Positions 18,054 through 27,127 of a DNA stretch of 64,000 nucleotides are shown piece by piece. The notes below the pieces were generated by a model. That model saw only the letters and a program-made list of their open reading frames with translations, did no database searches and was not told where the DNA came from. The stretch's first letter is position 1; every line of letters begins with the position of its first letter. Location: NCBI RefSeq assembly GCF_018310345.1, contig NZ_JAGXBY010000002.1, positions 789,318 through 853,317 on the forward strand, read 5' to 3'. The DNA comes from Ornithinibacillus massiliensis (GTDB lineage Bacteria; Bacillota; Bacilli; Bacillales; Amphibacillaceae). Position numbers and translations under genes: made by a program.

Positions 18054-18518
18054 ATGCTTAAAAAGCCATTTTTAATAGTAGTTGGGATAATATTCATTGT
18101 TACTTTAGCAGGTTGTAACCCTGAAAACAACACCCAACGTAATTCAGATCATCCTATCAATGTTACAGAAATATCAGCTAAAAATACGTACGACCAATCT
18201 AAATCCAATAAAGCCAAGAAAATCCTCTCCAAAAAAGAAAACATAACAAGGGTCTTAGCTGCCAACACAGATAAAATACTTATAATAGCGATTGAAATAC
18301 CTCATCATGAACGGTTTGGCTTACAAAAGGTTAATAAAGAATTATCAAAAGAGATGGATGAAGAATTTAAGGACATTAAGGTTGAACTAGTAACCGACAA
18401 AAAAATTGTAATTGAATTAGAAAAAATTGAAGAGAGATTACAAAATCACGACATAACGAAAAAAGAACTTGAGAAAGAGCTTAAACATATAAGTAAGCTT
18501 CTAAAGGAGCAGACCTAA
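18054..18518 (+). CDS. YhcN/YlaJ-type sporulation lipoprotein
   Basis: 154-aa lipoprotein: signal peptide and lipobox LAGC (C21), then a short charged region and a YhcN/YlaJ-like domain (about 55-150). Members are associated with the inner membrane of the spore. It is the second gene of the operon, as in spoVA2mob operons. The C-terminus is rich in Lys/Glu. ACAGGTGA ribosome binding site. Confidence 0.75.
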   Translation: MLKKPFLIVVGIIFIVTLAGCNPENNTQRNSDHPINVTEISAKNTYDQSKSNKAKKILSKKENITRVLAANTDKILIIAIEIPHHERFGLQKVNKELSKEMDEEFKDIKVELVTDKKIVIELEKIEERLQNHDITKKELEKELKHISKLLKEQT

Positions 18519-18551
18519 AATTAATAAGCATAATAGAAAGAAGGGATACAA

Positions 18552-19031
18552 ATGCCAGATAAAAAGACAAAGAACTTACCACCTCAGGCACAAACGTATC
18601 AGGCATTTCAGGATAAACGAGAAGTTAAACGTCCAGTTTTAAAAAATTGCGTCAAAGCTTTTCTAGTAGGTGGATTGATATGTTTTATCGGCCAGTTAAT
18701 TACGACATTTTACATCTATTATTTTGACTTTACGGAACAAACAGCTGGGAACCCGACAGTCGCAACATTAATCTTTATCACCATGCTGTTAACTGGTTTT
18801 GGCGTATATGACCGGATTGGACAGTTTGCAGGTGCTGGTTCTGCCGTTCCAGTAACAGGCTTCGGCAATGCTGTCATATCTGCTGCTATTGAACATCGTA
18901 CTGAAGGATTTGTTTTAGGTGTAGGTGGGAATATGTTCAAGCTTGCTGGTTCGGTTATTTTATTTGGTGTATTCTCCGCTTTTATCGTGGCTTTGATTAA
19001 AACGATTTTGACTACATGGGGTGGATTCTAA
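18552..19031 (+). CDS. spoVAC: SpoVAC, spore DPA channel subunit
   Basis: 159-aa membrane protein with N-terminal cytosolic tail and about four membrane segments. The block DRIGQFAGAGSAVPVTGFGN is the SpoVAC/AE signature. SpoVAC is a mechanosensitive channel component that moves calcium-dipicolinate into spores during sporulation and out during germination. ATG follows AGAAAGAAGGG. Its stop is directly followed by the spoVAD ATG. Confidence 0.92.
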   Translation: MPDKKTKNLPPQAQTYQAFQDKREVKRPVLKNCVKAFLVGGLICFIGQLITTFYIYYFDFTEQTAGNPTVATLIFITMLLTGFGVYDRIGQFAGAGSAVPVTGFGNAVISAAIEHRTEGFVLGVGGNMFKLAGSVILFGVFSAFIVALIKTILTTWGGF

Positions 19032-20048
19032 ATGTTATCTGGACATAGCACCTGGTTATTCGAGAATAATCCTGTCATTATTTCTACTGGTACTGTAGGT
19101 GGTCCGTTTGAAGCAAACGGCAAAATCCCTGATGCCTTTCATATTCTCCATGATGATATATGGTTGGAACAAGATTCCTTCGAGAAAGCGCAGCAAATGA
19201 TGATGGAAGAAGCATGCCAATACGCTATTAAGAATAGTCCAATTGAAAAAGAACAAGTCTCTTTCTTTATAAGTGGCGATTTAATCAATCAAATTACACC
19301 ATCCAGTTTTGCAGCTAAGACATTAGGTTCACCTTATTTTGGATTGTTTAGTGCATGTGCAACATCAATGGAAAGCTTAGCCTTAGCAGCATTCATCATT
19401 AATGCTAACGGTGCTGAATACATTATAAGCGGTACTTCAAGTCATAATGCAGCAGCCGAAAAACAATTCCGTTATCCTACCGAGTACGGAGGTCAAAAAC
19501 CCCCTACAGCTCAATGGACGGTTACCGGTGCTGGTTGTGCATTAGTTGCAAAATCAGGACAAGGACCACGTATTACATCTGCTACTATCGGTAAAATAAT
19601 CGATATGGGAATGACTGACCCTTTTAACATGGGTGGTGCTATGGCTCCAGCTGCTGTAGATACGATTCTAACCCATTTAAGAGAACGTAATGTCGATGCT
19701 TCCTATTATGATTTAATTATTACTGGGGACCTCGCCCATATCGGTAGGGAGGTTGCATTAGACTTACTGCATAAAAATGACATCAACATACCTGATGAAA
19801 GGTTTGTTGATTGTGGACTTACAGTATATCGTGAAGATCAACCAGTATTAGCTGGTGGCAGTGGACCGGCATGCTCTGCCGTGGTAACCTATGGACATTT
19901 CTTAGAGCTTATGAAAAAGGGAGAACTGGATAGAATATTAGTCGTTGCAACCGGTTCCCTCCACTCCCCCCTTAGTGTTAATCAAAAAGATTCTATACCT
20001 TGCATCGCCCACGCAGTATCTATCGAAATAGGAAGTGATAAGTCATGA
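19032..20048 (+). CDS. spoVAD: SpoVAD, dipicolinic acid-binding subunit
   Basis: 338-aa thiolase-fold protein ([43 protein letters not shown]). SpoVAD binds dipicolinic acid on the outer face of the spore inner membrane. Length matches the family. It starts immediately after spoVAC and overlaps spoVAE by 4 nt. Confidence 0.93.
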   Translation: MLSGHSTWLFENNPVIISTGTVGGPFEANGKIPDAFHILHDDIWLEQDSFEKAQQMMMEEACQYAIKNSPIEKEQVSFFISGDLINQITPSSFAAKTLGSPYFGLFSACATSMESLALAAFIINANGAEYIISGTSSHNAAAEKQFRYPTEYGGQKPPTAQWTVTGAGCALVAKSGQGPRITSATIGKIIDMGMTDPFNMGGAMAPAAVDTILTHLRERNVDASYYDLIITGDLAHIGREVALDLLHKNDINIPDERFVDCGLTVYREDQPVLAGGSGPACSAVVTYGHFLELMKKGELDRILVVATGSLHSPLSVNQKDSIPCIAHAVSIEIGSDKS

Positions 20049-20395
20049 TATTCTTTTGGGCATTTGTAGTTGGAGGATTAATTTGTGTAATTGGTCAAAT
20101 TCTATTTGATGTATTCAAGCTCTCACCAGGACATACATTAAGTATCCTGGTTGTAGCTGGGGCAATATTAGATGGATTAGGACTATATGAACCTTTAATT
20201 GATTTTGCAGGGGCAGGTGTAACCGTACCAATCACAAGCTTTGGTAATTCATTAGTACATGGTGCCATGCAAGAAGCAGAAAAACATGGAATTATCGGTG
20301 TTATTACTGGGATGTTTGAAGTGACCAGTTCCGGGATATCAGCAGCGATTATCTTTGGTTTCATCGGTGCGCTAATCTTTAAGCCGAAAGGATAA
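20045..20395 (+). CDS. spoVAE: SpoVAE (SpoVAEb) channel subunit
   Basis: 116-aa membrane protein with about four segments and the shared signature [20 protein letters not shown]. SpoVAE forms the channel with SpoVAC. It overlaps spoVAD by ATGA. Its length fits the SpoVAEb form, which is the one used in spoVA2-type operons. Confidence 0.92.
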   Translation: MIFFWAFVVGGLICVIGQILFDVFKLSPGHTLSILVVAGAILDGLGLYEPLIDFAGAGVTVPITSFGNSLVHGAMQEAEKHGIIGVITGMFEVTSSGISAAIIFGFIGALIFKPKG

Positions 20396-20420
20396 TCTCA
20401 TAAAGGAGGAAACATAAACC

Positions 20421-20624
20421 ATGACAGTAGGCTCACAAGTGAAGACCTGCTACGCTTCTATCAAAAATATTGAAGCAACATTAGGAGTACTTGCTTCACA
20501 AACAAATGAAGCTAATGCAAGAAATGTATATAGGGAAACAGAAACACTCATACGTGAGATTAAGCAGGATTTAGAGAAACAAGTATTAATGCTAGCTAGA
20601 GAAGAACCCCAATATAATCAATAG
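20421..20624 (+). CDS. DUF1657 protein, second copy
   Basis: 67-aa paralogue of the gene at 17789 (MTVGSQVKTCYASIKNIEAT; C-terminus EEPQYNQ). Strong AAAGGAGGAAA ribosome binding site. Function unknown; position just before the DUF421 gene is typical for spoVA2mob-like operons. Confidence 0.85.
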   Translation: MTVGSQVKTCYASIKNIEATLGVLASQTNEANARNVYRETETLIREIKQDLEKQVLMLAREEPQYNQ

Positions 20625-20639
20625 GAAGGAAAGTAAACG

Positions 20640-21497
20640 ATGGCAGATTGGATTCAAATCGCTCTTAGATCGATAACATTACTCACTATATTGTTCCTTT
20701 TCACTAAATGGTTAGGTACGAAACAACTGTCCCAATTAAATATTTTTGAATATATAAGTGGAGTAGTATTAGGAGGAATTGTTGCCATCCATGTCAGTAC
20801 ATTAGATAGCCCTTTCTATTACGCGTTAATTTCCATGTTTGTGTGGTTTATTATTCCATACGCTGTCGAGTATTTCGCATTAAAGAGTAAAGTATTTCGC
20901 AATTTTGCTCAAGGTAAAAGTACTGTCTTGATTCAGAACGGAAAAATAATGGAGGACAATTTAAAGAAGGAACACTTTTCAACGGATGATTTATTAGAAA
21001 GCCTTCGCGATAAAAACATTTTTAAAGTAGCAGATGTAGAATTTGCCGTATTAGAACCAACTGGAAAGTTAAGTGTACTACCGAAGACAGAAAATCGCCC
21101 ATTAACCGCCAAGGACATTGGACTAAAAGTAGCACCTGATCGAGAACCACAAACGGTTATTATGGATGGAAGGCCACTTCTAGAACCGTTAGCTAACCTC
21201 TCCTTAAATCCTAAATGGTTAGAAACGGAACTAGAAAAAATGAATATTAGCATGGAAAATGTATATCTTGGTCAAGTTGATAGTGATGGTCAATTAACGG
21301 TTGATCTTTACGATGATAAACTTACCGTACCAAGTCCAACACAAAAACCACTTTTACTTGCCACAATGAAGAAGTGTCAAGCTGATTTAGAACTATTTGC
21401 CCTTTCAACAAACAATCAAGAGACAAAGCAGTTGTATCAACGCAATAGCGAAAAAATGCAAAAAGCGATTGACCTTGTTTCTACCTATCTAAAATAG
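20640..21497 (+). CDS. DUF421 (YetF/YrbG-type) membrane protein with fused C-terminal DUF1657 domain
   Basis: 285-aa protein. Three N-terminal membrane segments (about 7-26, 35-56, 62-82) and a cytosolic DUF421 domain (NGKIMEDNLKKEHFSTDDLL, TAKDIGLKVAPDREP). Residues 233-285 (ATMKKCQADLELFALSTNNQ onward) align with the stand-alone DUF1657 proteins of the same operon (QFALQTENKQAKQLYEQ versus LFALSTNNQETKQLYQR). Closing gene of the spoVA2mob-like operon. DUF421 proteins in Bacillus spores (YetF, YdfS) have been linked to wet-heat resistance, as I recall. A terminator follows. Confidence 0.83.
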   Translation: MADWIQIALRSITLLTILFLFTKWLGTKQLSQLNIFEYISGVVLGGIVAIHVSTLDSPFYYALISMFVWFIIPYAVEYFALKSKVFRNFAQGKSTVLIQNGKIMEDNLKKEHFSTDDLLESLRDKNIFKVADVEFAVLEPTGKLSVLPKTENRPLTAKDIGLKVAPDREPQTVIMDGRPLLEPLANLSLNPKWLETELEKMNISMENVYLGQVDSDGQLTVDLYDDKLTVPSPTQKPLLLATMKKCQADLELFALSTNNQETKQLYQRNSEKMQKAIDLVSTYLK

Positions 21498-21526
21498 AAC
21501 CCTAATCCAAAAGGGTTTTATTTTTT
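21498..21526 (+). terminator. Terminator of the spoVA2-like operon
   Basis: AACCCT/AGGGTT stem with an 8-nt loop followed by TTTTATTTTTTG. Confidence 0.8.
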
Positions 21527-21592
21527 GTATTACATATTTTTAACTAGGTGTGGAATCGTATTAATAAACATTATGTTGGAGTTGTAAATAGA

Positions 21593-23113
21593 ATGGTAAA
21601 GAAAACATTTAGACGTTCCACTAGAAGTAGACAGAAATTGACCGACACTAACTCAATAAGTAACATCAAGAACTCCATAATAAACCCGAACCTAGAAAAA
21701 ACCATTGAGCAGTTTAAGACTTTATATTCGTATCCAACAAACAAAGATGTGGTAGTACGCAATCTACATATACCAGGACTAAATAAAAATGTTGGAATAG
21801 TATACATTAATACTATAACGAATACTACAGATATCGAAGCATCTATCTTAAGCCCCCTTCTTCAGAACCAGGATTCAACGAAGGGAATTAACGAAATTAT
21901 TACTTCTCCATCTGTCAGTACATTAATAAGAATGACCGAAATAATATCAGGAATAAACAATGGAAATGTAGCTTTATTTATAGAAGGAGAAAGTCAAGCA
22001 TATCTCTATAATGTGTCTAACTTTGAAGGAAGAGCTATAGAAAAAGCAGAAAATGAAAATGTCGTTAAAGGACCAAAAGAAGCATTTAATGAAAAGGCAA
22101 GTACGAATATTTCCTTAATTCGTAAAAGAATTAAAAGTGAAAACCTACTAGTAGAATCTGTAGTTATATCTGAGCGCTCAAAAAATAATGTATTTATGGT
22201 TTATCAAAAGGATTTGGTAAATGAAAAATTACTACAAAATGTTCGTGATCGCCTCCAATCATTGGATGTTAATGCTATACAGAATCTAAGTTTATTAGAA
22301 CAATATATTGAAGAACGAAAATACTCTATTTTTCCAACGTTATTATACACAGAACGACCTGATCGAGCCACATCCTTCTTAGAGGATGGTTATATTGTTT
22401 TATTAATGGATAATTCTCCAGATTGTCTGGTACTCCCAGCAACATTCTGGTCGTTTTATCACATATCAGAGGAGCATTATCTGCGGTTTGCTTATGGGAA
22501 TTTCACTAGGGTACTCCGTATTTTGGCACTTTTTATAACTCTATTTACTTCTTCTTTATATGTAGCAGTTGTTACCTATCATGCAGAAATGATTCCTCCT
22601 GACTTATTACTGGCCATCGCTGCTACAAGAGAAAGGGTTCCTTTTCCAGTAGGAATTGAGGTTTTTATCATGGAGTTGGCTTTTGAACTAATTCGAGAAG
22701 CTGGTTTAAGAGTCCCTAGCCCAATAGGACCAACAATTGGAATTGTTGGGGCATTAATCTTAGGACAAGCAGCAGTTGAAGCCAATATTGTAAGCCCAAT
22801 CGTTGTCATCATTGTTGCACTTGGGGGCTTAAGCTCCTTCGCGATAGGTGACATTAGTATGAACTTTGCAATAAGGATATCACGATTTCTTTTATTGTTA
22901 GCAGCAAGTTTCTTAGGGCTTTACGGTTTAACTGCTTTCTTTACATTGGGATTATTTTATATGGTTTCTATAAAGTCATTTGGTGTTCCCTACTTATCCC
23001 CTTTAACGCCTAAATATAAGTCATCCGGTGACACGATTTTAAGAAAAATACTTCAAAATGAACTATTACGGCCTGGTTATGTGAAATCTAAAGACATAAA
23101 AAAGAAAGCTTAG
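21593..23113 (+). CDS. GerA-type germinant receptor A subunit
   Basis: 506-aa membrane protein. A large hydrophilic N-terminal domain (about 1-280) with the GerA elements EQFKTLYSYP, YIEERKYSIFPTLLYTERPD and EDGYIVLLMDNSP precedes about five membrane segments (LREAGLRVPSPIGPTIGIVG motif: EAGLRVPSPIGPTIG). It is the inner-membrane receptor subunit that senses nutrient germinants. The frame is open from a GTG at 21548, but the ATG at 21593 has TTGGAG upstream and follows family starts. First gene of an A-B-C-D cluster. Confidence 0.9.
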   Translation: MVKKTFRRSTRSRQKLTDTNSISNIKNSIINPNLEKTIEQFKTLYSYPTNKDVVVRNLHIPGLNKNVGIVYINTITNTTDIEASILSPLLQNQDSTKGINEIITSPSVSTLIRMTEIISGINNGNVALFIEGESQAYLYNVSNFEGRAIEKAENENVVKGPKEAFNEKASTNISLIRKRIKSENLLVESVVISERSKNNVFMVYQKDLVNEKLLQNVRDRLQSLDVNAIQNLSLLEQYIEERKYSIFPTLLYTERPDRATSFLEDGYIVLLMDNSPDCLVLPATFWSFYHISEEHYLRFAYGNFTRVLRILALFITLFTSSLYVAVVTYHAEMIPPDLLLAIAATRERVPFPVGIEVFIMELAFELIREAGLRVPSPIGPTIGIVGALILGQAAVEANIVSPIVVIIVALGGLSSFAIGDISMNFAIRISRFLLLLAASFLGLYGLTAFFTLGLFYMVSIKSFGVPYLSPLTPKYKSSGDTILRKILQNELLRPGYVKSKDIKKKA

Positions 23114-23125
23114 AGGGATTAATAA

Positions 23126-24235
23126 ATGGTCCAAATAAAAGAAAGAATCGGTATAAGAGAGTATATAGCTATTGTATTAATTATGACAAGCACTAAACTA
23201 ACTGATAATACTCCCGTTTTATTATTTGAGCCTTTATACAACGCAGGATGGATGGCACCGGTAATAAATAGTATTTTATCTATTATTCCTATCTATTTGC
23301 TTATACGTGTTATGGGAAATTATCAAGAGAAGAATTTACTAGAAATCTCTGACCGATTATTTGGGAAATTTTTAAGTACATTTTTATTATTGGTTTTTTT
23401 ATTAATAGCATTTAGTACCTTAGTAGTTGACACAGCGATTTATACAGATATCATTGGAACGATGTATTTTATTAGAACTCCCACAATAGTTATCTATGGA
23501 ATTTTATTAACCGTTAGCGCATACGGAGCGAAAAGAGGATTAGAACAAATTGCTTCTGTTTCGTGGTTAGTACTTCCTTATTTACAGGTTACTTTACTTT
23601 TCGCTTTAATCCTCACCATTTGGGATGGAAATATTTCATTTATTTTCCCTATTTTTGGACAGAGTAGCTGGGAAGTAGTAAAGGAGAGTGCTCTAAGACA
23701 ATCTATATTAGCTGATTTTCTATATTTATTTATACTTTATCCCTATTTAAAGAGTAAGAAGGATTTCTCAAAAGGAACATGGTTAGCACTATTTTTTACA
23801 ACGCTAAACTTAACAGTGTCTCTTGTATGTTTTTTACTTTTTTTTGATTATAATACCGTAATGCAATTGAATTATCCCTATCATGAAGTTATTCGAACTA
23901 TTTCTTTAGGCTTTCTTACCAATATGGAGACATTCTTTCTTCCTTTTTGGCTTATCGCATCATTTGTTAGGTTTTCCATTTATTTATATATTGTAGCGTT
24001 CTTGTTCGGACACATCTTTAAAATAAAACACTATGAGTATGTTACCCCATCGCTGGCAACTGTTATTGTATTTCTTGGCCTAATACCAGAAAGTCCTACT
24101 TTCACCTTGTTCAATTATAAAGATTTTATATTCATTCTTACATCACCGGTGTTTTTCTTCTTCCCTATCCTACTGTATGTTGTTGCAATGCTAAAGGGGG
24201 AATTTAAAAGTGCAAAAAAACAAAAGGTCGGTTAA
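23126..24235 (+). CDS. GerA-type germinant receptor B subunit (endospore germination permease)
   Basis: 369-aa APC-superfamily protein with ten hydrophobic segments. Features LLFEPLYNAGWMAPVINSI and FFLPFWLIASFVRFSIYLY are typical of GerAB proteins. This subunit is thought to hold the amino acid germinant-binding pocket. 12 nt after gerA; its 3' end overlaps the C subunit gene by 26 nt. Confidence 0.9.
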   Translation: MVQIKERIGIREYIAIVLIMTSTKLTDNTPVLLFEPLYNAGWMAPVINSILSIIPIYLLIRVMGNYQEKNLLEISDRLFGKFLSTFLLLVFLLIAFSTLVVDTAIYTDIIGTMYFIRTPTIVIYGILLTVSAYGAKRGLEQIASVSWLVLPYLQVTLLFALILTIWDGNISFIFPIFGQSSWEVVKESALRQSILADFLYLFILYPYLKSKKDFSKGTWLALFFTTLNLTVSLVCFLLFFDYNTVMQLNYPYHEVIRTISLGFLTNMETFFLPFWLIASFVRFSIYLYIVAFLFGHIFKIKHYEYVTPSLATVIVFLGLIPESPTFTLFNYKDFIFILTSPVFFFFPILLYVVAMLKGEFKSAKKQKVG

Positions 24236-25469
24236 TATCGTTTTACTACTCGCTATTCTTCTATTCTTAACTGGCTGTTGGGACCAAAGAGGAGTTGAAG
24301 AATACGCTTTTGTAATTGCTCTAGGAATAGACAAAGTAGACAATCAAAAGGATAAAGTAAGAATTACCTATTTAATTGCCAATCCAGAAACAGGTTCAGC
24401 AGCCTCTAGTGCAAGTTCCCAGGAGCCACCTAGGGAGATAATTTCCTTTGAGGCTAACAGCCTAATTACAGCAAAAAGCCTTGCAAATATAGTAATAAAC
24501 AAGGAAATCACCTATGATCTTGTTAGGATGTTATTCGTGTCAGAAGAACTAGCAAGAGATAAGGAATTCGTAAAGTGGATATATGATGCGGCTAAGTCTA
24601 TGGATATAAGACGTGACGTACAATTCCTAGTAACAAAAGAAGAAACCTCACAATTTATACAATCAAATAAACCATTATTAGAAACTAGACCACATGATTA
24701 TTACGAAAAGATTTTTAATGTGGGAGAAATATTTGGAACAACACCACCTTCGGAATCGAATACTTTTTTTCGAATTACAGAAGCCGACGCAGACTTATTT
24801 TTAGGTATGTATGGAACAACCGAGAAGGTTCAAGAACATAAATTAAATCAAGAACCTGATCAAATCAAAGCAGGTGAGTTTCACTATACGGGAGAAACTA
24901 ATACAACTCAAATTGCTGGTTCTGCCGTTTTCAAGGAAGGCCGCATGATTGATTCTTTAACTATAGAAGAGACTAAATTAACCTATTTACTTAACCCAAC
25001 TTTAGAAACAGGGTATTTTCTTTTTACCTTCCCAGATCCATTTGACGAGGACTATCGAGTTGATGCACAAATTGAATTGGACAATCCAATAAAAATAGAC
25101 ATGAACCTTAAAAGGGATACACCTAAAATTGATGTAACGGTTCCGATATCACTTGAAGTATTATCCAATCATAGTATGACCGATTACTCAAAAGATCCAA
25201 CGAAGCAGGATAGACTAGAATCATCCATAAAAGAGGATTTAACAAATAAAATTAAAGAGCTTATCAAAAAGACCCAGGAAGAATTTAAATCAGAGCCCTT
25301 TAACTGGTCTTTAATCGCTAGAAAAGAGTTTCCGACTATTCCAGAATGGGAGAAATTTGATTGGATGAAAACGTACCCCGATATGGATATTAATGTTTCT
25401 GTCCAATTGAATTTAGAGAAATTCGGGAGACAAAATGAACTGCCGAGAATAGAAGAAATGAGGGATTAA
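24210..25469 (+). CDS. GerA-type germinant receptor C subunit (lipoprotein)
   Basis: 419-aa lipoprotein: signal peptide, lipobox LTGC, then the family start GCWDQRGVEEYAFVIALGID. The three-domain GerAC fold is supported by length and by RDVQFLVTKEE and KDEDLTNKIKELIKKTQ-like C-terminal helices (EDLTNKIKELIKKTQ). GTG start after GGGGGAA. It anchors the receptor to the outer face of the spore inner membrane via lipid modification. Confidence 0.9.
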   Translation: MQKNKRSVNIVLLLAILLFLTGCWDQRGVEEYAFVIALGIDKVDNQKDKVRITYLIANPETGSAASSASSQEPPREIISFEANSLITAKSLANIVINKEITYDLVRMLFVSEELARDKEFVKWIYDAAKSMDIRRDVQFLVTKEETSQFIQSNKPLLETRPHDYYEKIFNVGEIFGTTPPSESNTFFRITEADADLFLGMYGTTEKVQEHKLNQEPDQIKAGEFHYTGETNTTQIAGSAVFKEGRMIDSLTIEETKLTYLLNPTLETGYFLFTFPDPFDEDYRVDAQIELDNPIKIDMNLKRDTPKIDVTVPISLEVLSNHSMTDYSKDPTKQDRLESSIKEDLTNKIKELIKKTQEEFKSEPFNWSLIARKEFPTIPEWEKFDWMKTYPDMDINVSVQLNLEKFGRQNELPRIEEMRD

Positions 25470-25628
25470 ATGAAGCTAGTAATTTGGCTATTGATGATAA
25501 TCATGTTCGTTTACACGATAGGATTTTCTATTACTCTTTGGAAAGGCAAAAGTAAAATAGGTTCCATTACAACCTTTTTGCTAGCACTTGCTATCGTGAT
25601 CCTCCCCTTTTTCACTATTCTAAGGTAA
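25470..25628 (+). CDS. Small two-helix membrane protein after the C subunit (candidate receptor D subunit)
   Basis: 52 codons starting with the ATG that directly follows the gerC stop (TAAATG), with GAGGGAT upstream. Product MKLVIWLLMIIMFVYTIGFS, then a KGKSK turn and a second hydrophobic helix ending ILPFFTILR. Some GerA-type operons carry a fourth gene for a short, two-helix protein that modulates germination (D proteins of Bacillus species). Size, topology and position fit. No sequence-level match could be tested. Confidence 0.65.
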   Translation: MKLVIWLLMIIMFVYTIGFSITLWKGKSKIGSITTFLLALAIVILPFFTILR

Positions 25629-25640
25629 GCATATTATTGA

Positions 25641-25665
25641 TGAGGAGGCTTATTATGCCTCCTCA
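25641..25665. terminator. Hairpin between the convergent ger operon and glutamate dehydrogenase-family gene
   Basis: TGAGGAGGC/GCCTCCTCA stem with a TTATTAT loop. T-runs are weak on both sides, so it is a probable but unproven bidirectional terminator. Confidence 0.55.
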
Positions 25666-25669
25666 ACTA

Positions 25670-27049
25670 TTAGTAAAGCTTCCCCTGTCTATACATAATC
25701 ATAGAAAGCTTCATTACTGCATGGATATAGCAATTTCGCCTTAGCGGATAGGGGTCTGCGAAGAATTGTGGTAATACAGTATCAAAGGTTTCTTTCATTT
25801 TTTCATATAGTTTTTGGTATACTTCTTCCTCTTGATAAAACTGGGTCTCCCTGCCTTGTAACCACTCTAAGTAAGATACAATTACTCCCCCAGCATTAGC
25901 CAATATATCTGGTATGATGACGACTCCCTTTGCACTTAAATATTCATCCGCTTCTGTTGAAACTGGTGCATTAGCACCTTCTACAATAATTCTTGCCTTT
26001 ATATCCTTCTTATTCTCCCCATGAACTTGATTTTCAAGTGCAGCTAGGAATACTACATCTGTATCTATTGTCAATACCGCTTCTCGATTTAGAATTTCTG
26101 CTTTTATACCTGCCAACTTTACCATCTCATCTGTTTTCGGAAGGTCACCATTATTTGCGTAACTATACTTTACTAAACTAGGTATATTTAGTCCTTCCGA
26201 ATTGTATAAGGTGACATTACGATCACTTACCGCCACTACTTTATTATTTAAATGATTACATTGAAAAGCTGCTAATGCGACTACAGATCCAACATTCCCA
26301 AACCCTTGGACAGCGACCGAAAGTAATTTATCTTTTAAAGCTAAAACAGTTTTAGCAAATGGATTATCCCGCTCCGCTAACCAACTTTCTTGAAGGTTGA
26401 GAAAATCATGCATTAAATAACGAAACGTATAGTAAACACCTTTACCAGTAGCTTCTCTTCTTCCTAAGGATCCCCCATTTTCTACACTTTTACCTGTAAA
26501 ACTACCTCGATACGATTCCCCTGGTCGAATGCTTTTATATTCCCCCATCATCCAGTCCATTTCCCGTTCTCCTGTTCCAACATCTGGAGCTGGTATATCT
26601 TTATCTGGGCCTAAACTATCACTGAAATACTGTACATACTTTTTACATATAACATATAGATCCTTTTCGCTAAATTCTCTAGGATTAATGACGACTCCGC
26701 CCTTAGCTCCGCCAAATGGAACTTGGTGTAAGGCGTTTTTCAATGTCATAAGAGCAGCAAGGTTCACTACCTCATCTTCATTGACCGATTCGTGAAAACG
26801 AATTCCTCCCTTATATGGACCTAATATGTTGTTATGTTGTACTCGGTATGCAGGGATTCGCACAACCTGCCCATTCTCCAGAGCAATTCTTAAAAACGAT
26901 TTATTGACATGATTTGGTGTAGATAGGATTGCTAACAAGGACGTAAATGCCTTTTTTCTACGCTCCCCACTTAATTCTGGTAAAAAGGATTTGTCATCTA
27001 CTAAAGCTTGTAATGAACTTTTTACAATATCGACTGTTTGATTTCCCAC
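25670..27049 (-). CDS. Glu/Leu/Phe/Val dehydrogenase family enzyme (probable glutamate dehydrogenase)
   Basis: 459-aa enzyme. Catalytic K116 in PFGGAKGGVVINP, D156 in DIPAPDVGTGEREMDWMM, and the Rossmann motif GFGNVG are present. It is longer than GudB/RocG of B. subtilis (about 425 aa) and carries an extra segment around SFTGKSVENGGSLGRREATG and another after the Rossmann domain start. It likely interconverts glutamate and 2-oxoglutarate with NAD(P); another amino acid is possible. GTG 27049 follows GGAGG by 7 nt; the longer frame to 27112 is ignored. Permease gene upstream on the same strand suggests a shared substrate. Confidence 0.8.
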   Translation of the reverse strand: MGNQTVDIVKSSLQALVDDKSFLPELSGERRKKAFTSLLAILSTPNHVNKSFLRIALENGQVVRIPAYRVQHNNILGPYKGGIRFHESVNEDEVVNLAALMTLKNALHQVPFGGAKGGVVINPREFSEKDLYVICKKYVQYFSDSLGPDKDIPAPDVGTGEREMDWMMGEYKSIRPGESYRGSFTGKSVENGGSLGRREATGKGVYYTFRYLMHDFLNLQESWLAERDNPFAKTVLALKDKLLSVAVQGFGNVGSVVALAAFQCNHLNNKVVAVSDRNVTLYNSEGLNIPSLVKYSYANNGDLPKTDEMVKLAGIKAEILNREAVLTIDTDVVFLAALENQVHGENKKDIKARIIVEGANAPVSTEADEYLSAKGVVIIPDILANAGGVIVSYLEWLQGRETQFYQEEEVYQKLYEKMKETFDTVLPQFFADPYPLRRNCYIHAVMKLSMIMYRQGKLY

Positions 27050-27127
27050 ATTAATACCTCCAACTGATTTATCTAACAATAAAATTGTAACAAAATCAAC
27101 GGAAGATACCAATTAAGTTATCGAAAT

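Noticed and set aside
17789..25628. Transposon carrying the spore operon
   Set aside because: No transposase, resolvase or terminal inverted repeats were found on either side despite similarity to the mobile spoVA2 operon.
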